Shown: one piece after another, positions 31,696 through 42,066 of the stretch
Layout of the letters: the number at the start of each line of letters is the position of its first letter
Numbering within the stretch: position 1 is the stretch's first letter
Assembly (NCBI GenBank): GCA_020284085.1
Contig: JACEVL010000145.1
Span: 1,049,983 to 1,113,982 of the forward strand
Direction: 5' to 3'
Length of the DNA stretch: 64,000 bases
Source: Aporrectodea caliginosa
Lineage: Eukaryota > Annelida > Clitellata > Crassiclitellata > Lumbricidae
Program-made: the position numbers and the translations under genes
Notes under the pieces: model-generated
Databases searched by the model: none
The model's input: only the letters and a program-made list of their open reading frames with translations
What the model was told of the DNA's origin: nothing

Positions 31696-32620
31696 TTTTG
31701 ATTAATTTTAAGCATTCAGAGACATCTTCCGTAAAGTTTCTGTGTGCCTTGTTTAACAGTGCTTTATAGTTGACCGTACTTAAAATAATTATATCGATCA
31801 TTTAGTTTAGTCAGTAATTAAAATTAATTGAACCAATATGCAAATATATCGTTTTGTAAACAAACAATTTAAAGGTGTTTAAACGGAGTAGTGAGTTGGA
31901 ATGCTTACCGACATCTTACGCAACATATAAAGCGAAAATAAGGTTGCAAGAGCCGCTGACATCGACCGTATTTCGTACTTAAATATACACAGAGGATTTA
32001 GTAACTGAACGGATGGATCCACAGTTTAACGGGAGCTTATGACAACATAGGCCGTTTCCGCCGACAAATATCGATTAAAAGGTGTTTAAGAGCATGCGAT
32101 TTAACGTCCCAGAACTGTCTGCCTTCGCTCCCTCGGGCAGTGTGATTCAAGTTAACTGAAACTGAAACTGAAATGTCAGTTAACTGATTTATTTGATTTA
32201 AGTTAACTGGAACTGAAACTGAAACGGAAATGGTCAGGAAACTGAAACTAAATAGAAACTGCAATGACCAAAACTTTAATAGAAACTGAAATTCAAAAAC
32301 TGAAAATCAAAAACTGAAATTGATAGTTAGGTGCATTAATTTGCCAATTTAAAAGGTACTTTATTCAGATCAATGCGTAATCTTACTTATCAATATATGT
32401 ATATCAATTTTTTACCATCCTCCATGATGATTTCATTTATATAAAGTCTATGTTTTATCCAATGATATCTATTAATAGTTACTAATACAAATCAGTGGTT
32501 TCATCAATTGAACGGAAGTTACCGAAAGTTTGTTTTGAAATTGTCTTTTTGTAATGAACAATTTCTGTTATAGTTTAGAATGTTTAAATATATCATAATA
32601 TTTCGCTATGAGTATTCCGT

Positions 32621-32809
32621 ATGAGTGGTAGAAAACGAGAGAGCGTAGTGTGGGACTATTATTTGCAAGACGTTTTGAACGACAATTCCGTGTGTAGGCC
32701 TACTGTGCTGGTTAACAACAAGCCATGTGGTTGCAAAATCTCAGGGTGCAACTGTACTAATACTCAAGTCCATTTGAAAGCGCTACACAAGGACGCGTAT
32801 GAAGAATAA
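32621..32809 (+). pseudogene. BED zinc-finger exon of a hAT transposase
   Basis: 62 codons from ATG. VVWDYYLQD, then CGCKISGCNC, NTQVHLKALH: the order aromatic, Cys-x-Cys, Asn-Thr and His-Leu-Lys-x4-His fits the BED finger that starts many hAT transposases and binds the element ends. The frame stops at 32810, and no downstream catalytic or dimerisation domain is found within the element. It is a leftover of an internal deletion or of decay. Confidence 0.68.
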
Positions 32810-32984
32810 ATTTCTAAAGAGTCGGCGTTTCTAAAGAAAGTGGGGCCTAAAGCCAAGTCATCCAGCGCCAGGATCAAATTTCAGTAGTTCCAGTAATTTA
32901 TCTATGAGTCACTTTCTTCGACCTATTGTAAAGTTGGGTAAACCGGTAGTTTTTGGTTGGTAAATTATTTTATATCGTCAAATT

Positions 32985-33300
32985 GAAATGGAAGCTGGAT
33001 TGATGTTAAAAAAAATCGTGTCCCTAAATGGAAGTGGGATTGATGAAACCATTTCTGTGTTTAAATAGAAGTTGCATTGATGGAAATAATTTTTACCGTA
33101 AATAGAAGCTGGATTGAAGAAACTAAGTTTTTGATACAATACAATACAAGTCGGGTTGATGAAAATAATTGTTTCCGTAAGTAGCAGCTGGACCCATGCA
33201 TGAGAATAATTCTTTACTTAAATAAAAGTTCCAATGATGAAATATATTTGTTTGGCTAAATAAAAGTTGGGTAATTTTTTTCATTAAATGGAAGCTGCAG
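32985..33300 (-). repeat. ~40-bp minisatellite in the hAT element
   Basis: Six to seven units of AAATGGAAGCTGGATTGATG followed by an A/T-rich spacer. This is the reverse complement of the units at 4117-4275 and 11650-11800. Confidence 0.75.
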
Positions 33301-33749
33301 TGTTATTGGGTTATTGCCGGTTTTTCCCACTGTCCTGACAAAAATAGGTTTTTGCCGGCATTAACCCAACCTTGGTAGCTTATAATATTTGTAAATCTAT
33401 TTAATTACTGACTATTCAGTAGCTGAGGCTATCTTACTTTACGATGAAAGGTTCTGTGTTCATATAAAATTATGAATACATAATAGCAGTTTTTCAATAA
33501 GAAGTTTCATGTGTGAACCTGTTCATATTACTCATTAGCTCGTAATGCTGCATAACAACGTCAAAAACTGAAATAGAAATTGGCTGAAAACTGAAACTAC
33601 AATAGAAATTCAGTGAAAACTTTAACTGAAATAGAAACTAAAATCAGTCCGAAAAACTGTAATCGAAACTGGAATGAGTCTATTCCAGTTAACTGAAACT
33701 TAAACTGAAACTTAAATAAATCAAAAACTTTAATCACACTGCCCTCGGG

Positions 33750-33963
33750 GGCTTCCCTGTTGGAACCCGTGGCTGCTTCTGTACTGAGGGGCATTTGTGC
33801 CACATGGTCCAGGCGTGGGCAGAGCAGTACGTGACGCTGACTTTCACCCTCATAACTACCCAGTGCCGTTAGCCCCTTAGTTGTTGTACCACCGCTCTTG
33901 GATTTACTTATTAGAGGGACAGGCTTTGATCTAAATGCCGTTGTTTTTCTTACATCTCCAAGG
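33750..33963 (-). pseudogene. Open frame segment split between two hAT insertions
   Basis: On the minus strand this 214-bp stretch between two hATs is fully open: TTAFRSKPVPLISKSKSG, LTALGSYEGESQRHVLLC, LSTEAATGSNREAPEG. The frame stays open for a short way past the left hAT if that element is mentally removed. To the right the frame changes. No family is recognised. It may be a piece of an older gene or of an older mobile element. Confidence 0.35.
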
Positions 33964-33971
33964 GTGATACT

Positions 33972-35306
33972 TACGGAATGCAAACCCGAGGCCTTTTTTA
34001 GAAACCCGGGTTTCGGGTTTCACGGCCGTAAAAACCCGGGTAACCCGGGTAACCCGGGTTTACAAATTTTACATGATAAATATTATTACTGCACTATTTC
34101 TTGCGTAAGAACAACGTCGTCATATGCAGCTACAAGTCCAAAATTCTCCAACAGTCAAGAATTTTGCATTAAAAAAACTTTATGAAAATCGCGATAGATT
34201 GTTTCAAATAAGCAGTGTTTTTTCTATAAAAAAGGGTCCGGAACTGAACAATTTCAGAACAGTTATGGAAGACATTGTAAAGGTTCCGTAGGGCTAAACC
34301 TGCACGAGCGTCTTATTTTATAGCATCTTGAATTCCAATAAACACTAAAAACGCTGAAATTAAATTAAAGTAACTAACTAATTTTTTATTAAAAATTTAA
34401 GTGAATTAAATTATTTGTAACAGCTTGAAAAATTCATGGAATGCCGTTCCGGAGCGTTCTGTCTGAAAGAAACATTGCATAGGCCTATAAGCAGATTTGT
34501 CAAATGACACCTTAATAGTCTTCATCGCAGCTTTAGGCCCTGCTAGTGCCAGCCCATTTGCTTTCAGAAGAAAATTAGTTACTCTGCAACCCAATTTGGC
34601 AGAGCCAAAACTTACTAAAGTAGATGCTGCGTTGGAGACATCGCTGCTTGTGATTGTGCTTGGACTAAGAGGCCTACCATCATTGTCTTCGTCAGAACGA
34701 CAAGAGTTACCAACGTCCTTGTGTTTCAGCAGGTTTATCTTATGCTTGAACCCGAGATGAGTCTATGCATATTTCTTGTTGCACCGCTGGCAATTTTTGC
34801 TGCGAGTTACATAGCCTAACTGACATTGAGCCGTCTGGCCCTCAGAATCGTGAACGAAATGATCCCAAACACCACTCTTTACATTTGCTGATTTAGACAT
34901 TGTTTGGATTTGTGTGTGAAATCACTAAATTTAAATAAAACAGTTTCCTGCTATTATTTACGAATTAGAAGCTACGACGCCGACGTGTAAAAAACTCAAC
35001 ATTAGTCACTGGTCGTGTGAAATGGGAAGCAACACTCATACGAAGTCACCAATAAAGATATGGAATAAGCCGATAAATAAGTAGTTAGAAGTTGTATTAC
35101 GTAAACCCTTTATCAACCACTATTATCGTTATATTTCCATTACTCTGCATTTGAAAGTTTCACAGCGTGAAGCACGGTGAAAGTGACGAATTTTGAAAAC
35201 CGTCGAAACCGGGTTTCAATTGCGTTCAAACCCGGGTCTCGGGTTTGAAAAAATGCCGGGTAACCCGGGTTATCCGGGTATCAAAAACCCGGGTTTGCAT
35301 TCCCTA
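33972..35306 (-). mobile_element. hAT element with AACCCGGGTT-rich ends
   Basis: Termini TACGGAATGCAAACCCG and, inverted, TAGGGAATGCAAACCCG. Flanks GTGATACT (33964-33971) and GTGACACT (35307-35314) form an 8-bp target duplication with one later change. Both ends carry several CCCGGGTAACCCGGGTT-type repeats. The minus strand encodes a decayed transposase start. The length of 1335 bp is too short for a complete gene. Confidence 0.82.
34400..34900 (-). pseudogene. Decayed hAT transposase N-terminus
   Basis: From an ATG at 34900 the minus strand reads MSKSANVKSGVWDHFVHDSE, then QTAQCQLGYVTRSKNCQRC, a BED-finger-like start, and meets a stop at 34763. Past it the frame continues with HKINLLKHKDVGNSC and, to 34406, a serine-rich stretch and a further open part. 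No catalytic motif is visible. It belongs to the element at 33972-35306. Confidence 0.5.
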
Positions 35307-35606
35307 GTGACACTTGTTATCTTCTCTTTCTTCATTGCCCTCCTTCCGTTCTTGTCGAACCTTTTCCCCACGAAAGATGTCGAAGCTTTCATCATCTGCC
35401 GAGCTGACTGCATCATCATTGTCTGAAATGAACAAACGGTTACTGTTGCCGCTGTCAGACATTTTCCGTTTCTTCAGTAAAAAGGGGAAATCGTTGCCGG
35501 AGTCCATCTCCTCAGACTGCTGCATGTGAGAAGCAGAGCCCGAGGCGATTAATTCCTCACCACCACCACCGCCGCTCATAGCGAACGAAAGCAGTATGGT
35601 AGACAA
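35307..35606 (-). CDS. Unknown acidic/low-complexity N-terminal exon, interrupted
   Basis: On the minus strand an ATG at about 35579 opens MSGGGGGEELIASGSASHMQ, then a segment rich in Ser, Asp and Glu (LFISDNDDAVSSADDESFDI) and a basic-acidic end, at the edge of the hAT at 33972-35306. I recognise no domain. The first third recurs at 36130-36215, where it soon stops. It could be the first exon of an older gene or of a mobile element. Confidence 0.35.
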
Positions 35607-36129
35607 CTACAAATATGTGACCTGCTCTGGCAAAAGGAGGCGGAAGTCGCCAGTACTGTTATAAAAGTTACGAAATTAGCTAAAACACAAATCAGGTGTA
35701 AATTTTTCAGTTATCATTTTTTGGCATATATCAATAAATATATTTATATTATATTATATTATTTTAATAATATTTCACCTATTTCATGACAAATTTGCAC
35801 ATAAACTTTGCGTCTACCTATAGGGTTTATATTAAGATAATAAACTTTGCATGCGTTTTTCTCAAAATTTTACTTTCGAGTAGAAATATCAAAAAAATCA
35901 TATATCTGGAAACCATCAAGATAGAATAATAATTTTTTCAACCTTTGAAACAGGAATTATTTCTTATCAATTTTAGCCCAAAATACACAAACCTAATTTT
36001 TTTTGACAAAGGCCTCTCATGCCAGAGCAAGTCACTAACTTTTGCAGTATATCTAATAGTACGCACTCCATTTTGCTAAGGGGGATACTCATGTATGGGG
36101 GAAATACTCTATTTCGTGACACCGGAAGC

Positions 36130-36215
36130 CGTCTCCTCAGACTGTTGCATGTGAGTAGCAGAGCCCGAGGTGATGAATTCCTCACCACCACCACCACCGC
36201 CGCTCATAGCGAACG
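36130..36215 (-). pseudogene. Second copy of the Gly-rich exon start
   Basis: MSGGGGGGEEFITSGSATHM on the minus strand matches the start of the frame at 35307-35606, then diverges into GTGTCACGAAATAGAGTATT, the sequence of the palindrome region at 11235-11320. The duplicated piece includes the same 5' flank. Confidence 0.5.
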
Positions 36216-36386
36216 AAAGCAGTATTTGTATTGTATTGTATTGTATTGTATGGTAGAAAACTGTAAATATGCTTTTACAGTATCTCTAATAGTACGAAAC
36301 TAGAACAGCTCACTGCGAGAGTCTCTGCAACGAGCGTTGTAGCTGCTTTGTAGACGTTTCGATATTCAGCGTTGAGTTGAGGGGGG

Positions 36387-36456
36387 GCCGATAGCGCATT
36401 GGATAACATCTGGCACAGAGAGCAAGAGGTACCGAGTTCGAGCCCCCGTTGGGCGG
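36387..36456 (+). repeat. tRNA-like SINE head, second copy
   Basis: GCCGATAGCGCATTGGATAA (box A) and CCGAGTTCGAGCCCCCG (box B), ending GTTGGGCGG. Length about 70 nt, as a tRNA. It is followed by ATATGCTTTGTAGGCTGCTA, shared with 28097-28220. The mismatched acceptor and missing anticodon arm argue for a SINE head rather than a working tRNA. Confidence 0.65.
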
Positions 36457-36489
36457 ATATGCTTTGTAGGCTGCTATAGATCCTCATTC

Positions 36490-37616
36490 GCAGTGACGCG
36501 TAAAGAAAATTTAAGTTTATATAGCCTTAGAAGGATACGATTTAAAGGTGTTTAAGCATAGCTGTCTATTTCTGTGCTTTAAGATATCTAACATAGGTTT
36601 TTCATTTTCAGATTTTCAGATAAATAATCGATTAGTTAATTACTGTTAAACAACGTTGTGTCCCGAACCCTCCCAAAGGTCCACTCAGCCTATAATTCGT
36701 GAAATGGCGCGTTCGAAAAAATCTGATGTAGGGCGTGATTGGCGCTGTATACAGTTAAATTCGACTCCTTGTAATAACTTGTGAACATCCGTTCATGCTG
36801 ATTTGTAATCATCATCATAATAACAATAATATCTTTCCTTTAATCAAGCGCCTGACAAACGCATGTTATGACAATTTAACAATTCACAAGAACACAATTA
36901 AATAACGCGATTGAACTATATTTTCGTCCATGCAAAGACAGAGACTTCACGACTCAGACTTCAACTACCTCGTTGTTTAACGCTTTTCTTAATTTTAAGT
37001 GTAAATTTTACACTGTAAAAACCTCAGACTGCCAAGGTTTTATCAAAGCAAAGAAGGTGTACTTTGGTCAACGCGGGTCAAATCGCCCACATCTTGAAAG
37101 TTCCAACGACAGTTCTATAAATGCATAACCTGCAGTGCCTCCAGAGATGACTAACTGGATGGATCCAGTTTAACGGCAGCTTTTGACAACATAGGCCTTT
37201 TCCGCCGACAAAGATTATTTTTTGGCATATTATTACAGCTTATTGGTAGACGACTAAGTAAACCCTAACTTATCGATTAACTAAATCCAACTAATCATTT
37301 TGTAGTGTGAGAGTAAAGCATATTAAAGGTGTCCATGCATGCATATACATAAAGTTGCGGAATTTCTGTAGCTAAATGTTACACCATAAAATGCAGTTAC
37401 AGAAATGTTAAGCAACATTTTCGTCACATGCAGTGGCTGTTGATATTGAGTTTACCTTATTTATTTGGCTAAATTTGATTATATTATTTAATATGTATTA
37501 TATTCTGCGACCCCTTGCGGCTGCATGACCGTTGACGTGACCTCATCTGACCCTGCAGTCCGGTTCGATCCGGAAATTGAACATTGGTATTGCACAGTAT
37601 TTAACGACATAAGTAA
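36490..37616. other. No gene; hairpin units, antisense
   Basis: AAAGGTGTTTAAG at 36541, a LINE-type tail piece near 36850, GGATGGATCCAG with a hairpin at 37168, and a class 3 remnant near 37505. Nothing coding. Confidence 0.5.
37168..37207 (-). repeat. Dispersed hairpin, class 1, antisense
   Basis: GTTTAACGGCAGCTTTTGAC then GGCCTTTTCCGCCGAC; a relative of the GC-stem copy at 12972 with two lost pairs. Confidence 0.65.
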
Positions 37617-37925
37617 GTAAGTAAGTATATTCTGTATTCAACCAATTGCATATCCGCACTTTGGTGTACATACATTTATACAGAGTATAACATTCTTATT
37701 ATAAACGATTTGCGTGAAAGATTATCAGCTTGTGGAATAATACGGTCATGTAATCTCGGGCGCAGGGTGTAGGGGAGCGACTTTTTGGGGGGAAGTAGTT
37801 CATGGAGTACATGCCCCGGGTTTCCTAGGACCGCAGAGAAGAGGCGTGAGTCGGCAGGGTTGCAAAGATGCTCAAACGAAGGACTGTCCTCTGGCAGGTA
37901 CCGCAGACGAGTCAGACGCCGCATC
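37617..37925 (-). pseudogene. LINE 3' end with (CTTA)n tail, copy 2
   Basis: The minus strand frame contains FSAVLGNPGHVLHELLPPKK, LPYTLRPRLHDRIIP and KSFIIRMLYSV, then a 3' region with GAATACAGAATATAC and a CTTACTTACTTA tail. The frame at 53314-53580 is homologous (VLHQLLPP, YSLRPRTHNRIILKANSLS). This motif set resembles the C-terminus of a non-LTR reverse transcriptase ORF. 5'-truncated. Confidence 0.65.
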
Positions 37926-38639
37926 GCCGACTGAAGGCGGTTCTTTTCTTGCTGCCCTGCATCTTAAGGTCGTCATGGTCGTTGACGTCGCCCTTCCACT
38001 TTCTCGGGGCTTGAGCCTGGCACTACCACAGTACAGATAGTGGCGAAGTAAATAAGTAATCTTTATTAGTGCAGGACAACTGATTGCACTTTTTTAATGA
38101 AGGATACTTACTTACTCTCCAAAATTAGTGCTGTATGGATTCCGAACTTAACGACATCTTACGACAATAAAGGCCGATGACGTCGGCAAAAAACTATTTT
38201 GGACTTAATACATTTCTTAATAATTTATAGAGATTGCAGAACTAAGAATATTAACACGTGCATTAGCGAAAAGTTATAGCGTCTGACGAGCCCGCTTTAA
38301 AGGTGTCTAACTAACCCAAGTCTAACCTCAAGTTCATTGATAGTCTTGCAATAAGGAAATGCTCAAATAGGCAGTAAATACTATATTTAACGAAATATTG
38401 TTTGTGTCACCCAGGACGTTGACCTACTTGGAAATATATCTGTAGATATGGCCTTCGCGGTCGGGGAATAATTTCGCGGAATGAAATCCATTTATAAGCC
38501 TTGAGCCATCCACATCAATGCCCCTTCTACTTTCCACATAAAATGTATTATATCCCTGACCACAGTGCCTGCATTCTCTGTAATTATAGCCTAGGGAAGT
38601 CTCAGGATTGACCGCTTCCTTATGTATAAGTGTTCCTCT

Positions 38640-38882
38640 CTTATACATTAGCGAAAATCACGGTATCATACGGCGAAACACGGTAGATGACTGTTTAAAG
38701 AGCTCTCGTTTAGACACCTTTAAAACGTGGTTAGCTGATGCTATAATTAAAAGGGACACGCTACCAAATACACATAATTTTTGTTTCACTTTTATTATGA
38801 TTAAAGATTATAGAGTTGGGAAATCCAAAAAATAATTGCTGTCGACGGCAACGGCCTTTGCTGTCATAAGCTGTCGTTAAAC
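38640..38882 (+). repeat. Complete 3' end unit: LDTFK box plus class 1 hairpin
   Basis: TTTAGACACCTTTAAAACGT at 38709 reads RLDTFKTWLADAIIKRDTLP, like the end of a LINE reverse transcriptase frame, and the frame stops at 38835. The hairpin follows at 38841-38882 with arms GACGGC and GCTGTC, then GTTAAACTCTTGATTCATCC and CATCCATC. This is the clearest case of the box and the hairpin in one unit. Confidence 0.7.
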
Positions 38883-39231
38883 TCTTGATTCATCCATCCA
38901 TCAAATATGGTATCAAACTCCGCCACTACCATACTTATGGCAGTACCAGTCTCAAGCCTGCATGATGTGGTCAGGGCTACCACTATAAACCGCACGCTAT
39001 ACTGTTCCCAAGCATGGTGGAGCTTCGCCAGTATAAGCAGGAACTTGACTCTTTGAGCACGCTGGTCCGCAAGTTGGTACGCCTTGGTTTAATTCCTACC
39101 CAAATCTTTCCCAACATTTGAGGAGCTTTGTAAAAAGCTGACATAAACCTGTTTAGAAACATCTTAACAAATAGTTGTCAAATACTAGCCACACCCTCCA
39201 CGACCTTCTCTCCCTATGAATTGTACTGGTC

Positions 39232-39460
39232 ATGACCTGCGCATATACGCTCACATAACCGTGTTCTCCCTAGATTTGATTCCCTTACCAGGCGTGGCTT
39301 CTTGGCTAGGATGTTGTACAGTTAGACACCTGTTTTCTAGTTGACTTAATTTTCTTCTCCTAATTATCGTTTTCTTTATACCTAAATTATTTTTGACTTT
39401 GTATGCAAAGCTCTGAGCGTTTGCTTGCGTTTAATAAAGAACATACTTACTTGCTAACAT
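39232..39460 (+). pseudogene. LINE 3' end with (CTTA)n tail, copy 3
   Basis: In shifted frames it encodes RFDSLTRRGFLARMLYS. The 3' region has GCGTTTGCTTGCGTTTAATA and AAGAACATACTTACTTGC. It is the inverse partner of 16275-16510, with high similarity across 230 bp. Confidence 0.65.
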
Positions 39461-39473
39461 AGAAAGGACGAGG

Positions 39474-39514
39474 GCGACTCTAATCATCTTTGTTATGACA
39501 CAGTGTCGTTAAAC
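39474..39514 (+). repeat. Dispersed hairpin, class 2, sense
   Basis: Arms CGACTCT and AGTGTCG (one mismatch). The inner stem TCAT/ATGA with loop CTTTGTT is perfect, and GTTAAAC follows. Confidence 0.78.
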
Positions 39515-39617
39515 AACAACTAACCGATCAAATACGGTATTAAAATGGTGGGAACTGCATATTGTGTAATATATAATTCCAACTGAACGGTGAGAATTGT
39601 TCAAAATAATTTATGTC

Positions 39618-39651
39618 GACGTCAACGGCCTTTGTTGCCTTAAGATGTCGC
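39618..39651 (+). repeat. Dispersed hairpin, class 1, sense
   Basis: Arms GACGTC and GATGTC, inner GGC/GCC, loop CTTTGTT. The 3' word is GCTACTCTGGATACAT instead of GTTAAACTCTGG. Confidence 0.75.
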
Positions 39652-39841
39652 TACTCTGGATACATAAATATCCAAATGAAAGAGCGCTCTCTTTAGACAC
39701 CTTTAAATACTTTTCTCCAACGCTATATAACAGTAATATTCGTTTCATCAATGTTCAAATTGTCCCATTATTGTGAATTCTGACAAGGATGCGTTATGAT
39801 AAATGAACGGTGATAACAATTCAATATTCAATCCAACTATA

Positions 39842-40230
39842 TGCGCGACATTCTTCACTGGCTTCCCCTCAGGTAGCGTATCGAGTATAGGGTATACTGC
39901 CTTAGTTTGGCGCTGCCTGCTAGGCCTCGCTCCTGCCTACCTTATTGAGCTTTGTAGCCCCACCCTCAGCGCTCGGGGCTCGCACTCCCTCCGTTCAGCT
40001 GAACATAATCTTCTCTTTGTCCCTTTTGCTCACACCTCCACCAGGCAGAGCCTTGCCTTCTCTGTGGTTGGCCCTTCGACTTGGAATGGCCTCCCTCTGG
40101 CACTCCGCTCCCTTCCTAGAACCCCTTCTCAGGCATTCCTCTCTCAACTTGAAATGGTCCTATTTGGCCGCGCTGGGGTTGGGAGCGCCTCTGAGTAGTT
40201 CCCTTGAAGAGGCGCTATACAAATTCAAGT
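39842..40230 (+). pseudogene. CR1/L2-like LINE 3' fragment
   Basis: Frames encode DILHWLPLR, GLAPAYLIELCSPTLSARGS, FSVVGPSTWNGLPLALRSL and end GVGSASE. These are the C-terminal words of the same LINE family as 13704-15390. After the stop come GGGAGCGCCTCTGAGTAG and GAGGCGCTATACAAATTC. 5'-truncated, and broken near its start. Confidence 0.8.
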
Positions 40231-40306
40231 AATAAATGAATGAATGAATGAATGAATGAATTAATTAATTAATTAATTAATTAATTAATTAATTAATTAA
40301 TTAATA
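40227..40306 (+). repeat. (AATG)n(AATT)n tail of the CR1-like LINE
   Basis: Six AATG units change to about twelve AATT units directly after the LINE 3' end. Confidence 0.9.
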
Positions 40307-40322
40307 TAATAAATTTTCTCTC

Positions 40323-40354
40323 GACGTCAACGGCCTCTGTTGCCATAAGATGTC
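40323..40354 (+). repeat. Dispersed hairpin, class 1, sense
   Basis: GACGTC, GGC, loop CTCTGTT, GCC and GATGTC; the tail runs into CTATCCTATCCATCCATC. Confidence 0.72.
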
Positions 40355-40666
40355 GCTACTCTCGATCTATCCTATCCATCCATCAAACATAGTCGTAGAA
40401 TTGCTCAATAATATAAAACGAGGCACAAGTTAAGGCCGTCTTGCAGTTTGTGAAACGTCTCTGAATATCATGTTAGTCAGCCAAATTTTCGAACTTTCAA
40501 ATTCATATTTTCAGGCCAAAGCTGATATATACATGGTTGGCAATGGTATGAGTTTCTTTGTGCCGATGGTAACAAACGAGCTTAAATTATTCTCACCCGC
40601 ATATGCCCATTCTGTTTTGTAGTGTTCTGGCGATTTTGGCATTACTTGGTCAATCATTGTGGTGTT

Positions 40667-40935
40667 CGATTGCCCAGTGGTTGGGGTGCTGAACTGTTAA
40701 TCGAGAGGTCGGGGTTATAACCTCCGCAACTGCAGAGATTTCTGCTCTATCTGCACCCTACCCAACTCAGCAATAATGAATACACTGACCGTACACTGTC
40801 GGCCGGAAGATGAGACGGCGAGAGGGAGAGGACTGGCCACCAGCCCTCATAGGCAGAGGCTAAGAAACTGAAGTTGTTAACACTTCATACCCATGGCTGC
40901 CTCTCAGAGTTAGCTTTAAAAAGGGACTGCTCTTC
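40667..40935 (+). repeat. SINE with tRNA-Asn-like head
   Basis: GCCCAGTGGTTGGGGTGCTG (box A), CTGTTAATC resembling an Asn anticodon loop, and GGTCGGGGTTATAACCTCC in place of box B. The body contains GAGGACTGGCCACCAGCC and GGCTGCCTCTCAGAGTTAGC. The weak box B suggests an old copy. No second copy in the window. Confidence 0.55.
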
Positions 40936-41497
40936 TGCTTCTTCGTGGTCCTATCGATGACCTCTTTGGGTCTTCCCACGTAGTTTCAATAACGATTCTC
41001 GCATGCAGTGTGTGCAACATCTCCAAAGGTTTTCCGTTAGTGATTCTCAACTTTTCAAACTATTCAAGACTCCGTTTTCCTTCGGTGGTGCGCCCTCTTA
41101 ACGGTTACTATTCGCGACCCAAATGTGTTTAGGATTTATAAGGAGGTATTCACGTCAAGTATCCATCCAGATCCTTCCTACGAACTTACCCATACTCCAC
41201 CCCTTGCTATCTCTCCACAGGTAGCTTTCAATGAGAATTGAAACCACGATTCATTCACAACTACTATATTGATTCCTCCTCTCCACCACCTCTTTCGCCG
41301 CGTCAATTTTAATAGCAATTACTGTAGACGTCTGACTGTCTGCATGCCTGACCCTTTGGATCTTGACTTGGAACCAATTCTGACCTTTCCATTTTGTTTT
41401 GACTGAGCGTCTGTGAATAAACTGGTTCCCGCTACATCGCATTTTACGGCGCTGTAGAAATTTCGAAATTACGATTACAATTGATGTAATACTATGC
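40936..41497. other. No gene; one retroposon tail fragment
   Basis: GTGAATAAACTGGTTCCCGC and GGCGCTGTAGAAATTTCG at 41413-41490 belong to the family seen at 20286 and 53050. The rest shows nothing recognisable. Confidence 0.4.
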
Positions 41498-41556
41498 ATG
41501 CATGTATGTATGTATGTATGTATGTATGTATGTATGTATGTATGTATGTATGTATG

Positions 41557-41587
<31 letters not shown>

Positions 41588-41590
41588 TGT
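41498..41590 (+). repeat. (GTAT)n microsatellite, left side
   Basis: About 22 GTAT units, then AATGTAATGTAATGTAA. With 41993-42066 it frames a LINE fragment. Confidence 0.92.
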
Positions 41591-41599
41591 AATGTAATG

Positions 41600-41992
41600 T
41601 AACAAGACATTTATATAGCGCCACTTTAGAGTCTCACATAAGCGCTCTACATGTGACCATCAAACAGCTGAAAAAGTGCGTCTTTAAGAGTCGAGAGAAA
41701 ACCATGTAACCACATGCAGCATTAGTGGCACGCACAGATGGCGGAAGAGTATTCCAGATCCGTGGCGCCGCAATCGACAAGTCCCGACAGGCACGTGTGG
41801 TGGTTCGAAACGAAGGTACAATCAAGTCATTTCGCGAGGCAGACCGGAGAGCCCGCCGACCAGTTTGAGTGCCAACTGGAAGGCACAGTTCAGCAATGTA
41901 GTCCGGAGCAGTGCCAGTCGTAGCCTTCCAAACCAGCGTAGCGATCTTGAAATTAACACGATCAGCAACTGGAAGCCAGTGAAGCTCACTGT
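41600..41992 (-). pseudogene. CR1/L2-like LINE 3' fragment inside a microsatellite
   Basis: Minus-strand frame: ELHWLPVADRVNFKIATLVW, GTAPDYIAELCLPVG, RRALRSASRNDLIVPSFRT and AAPRIWNTLPPSVRA. These are C-terminal reverse transcriptase words of a CR1/L2-like LINE. The 3' end is GGCGCTATATAAATGTC with a TTACATTACATTACA tail. The fragment begins and ends in (CATA)n sequence, so the His-Thr-Tyr-Ile repeats fused to the frame are microsatellite. Confidence 0.8.
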
Positions 41993-42066
41993 ATGTATGT
42001 ATGTATGTATGTATGTATGTATGTATGTATGTATGCATGCATGCATGCATGCATGTATGCATGTGT
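41993..42066 (+). repeat. (GTAT)n/(GCAT)n microsatellite, right side
   Basis: About ten GTAT units, then GCAT units. It is on the 5' side of the LINE fragment. Confidence 0.9.

Larger units (their letters stand above)
32138..33741 (+). mobile_element. hAT element with BED-finger exon, 8-bp target duplication
   Basis: CAGTGTGATTCAAGTT at the left and, inverted, CAGTGTGATTAAAGTT at the right are the termini. Perfect duplications CCCTCGGG flank at 32130-32137 and 33742-33749. Both subterminal regions are built from AACTGAAACTGAAA-like repeats. Inside are a BED-type zinc-finger exon (32621-32809), a ~40-bp minisatellite (32985-33300) and an inverted-repeat segment near 33305-33376. No transposase core remains in the 1604 bp. 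Confidence 0.88.
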
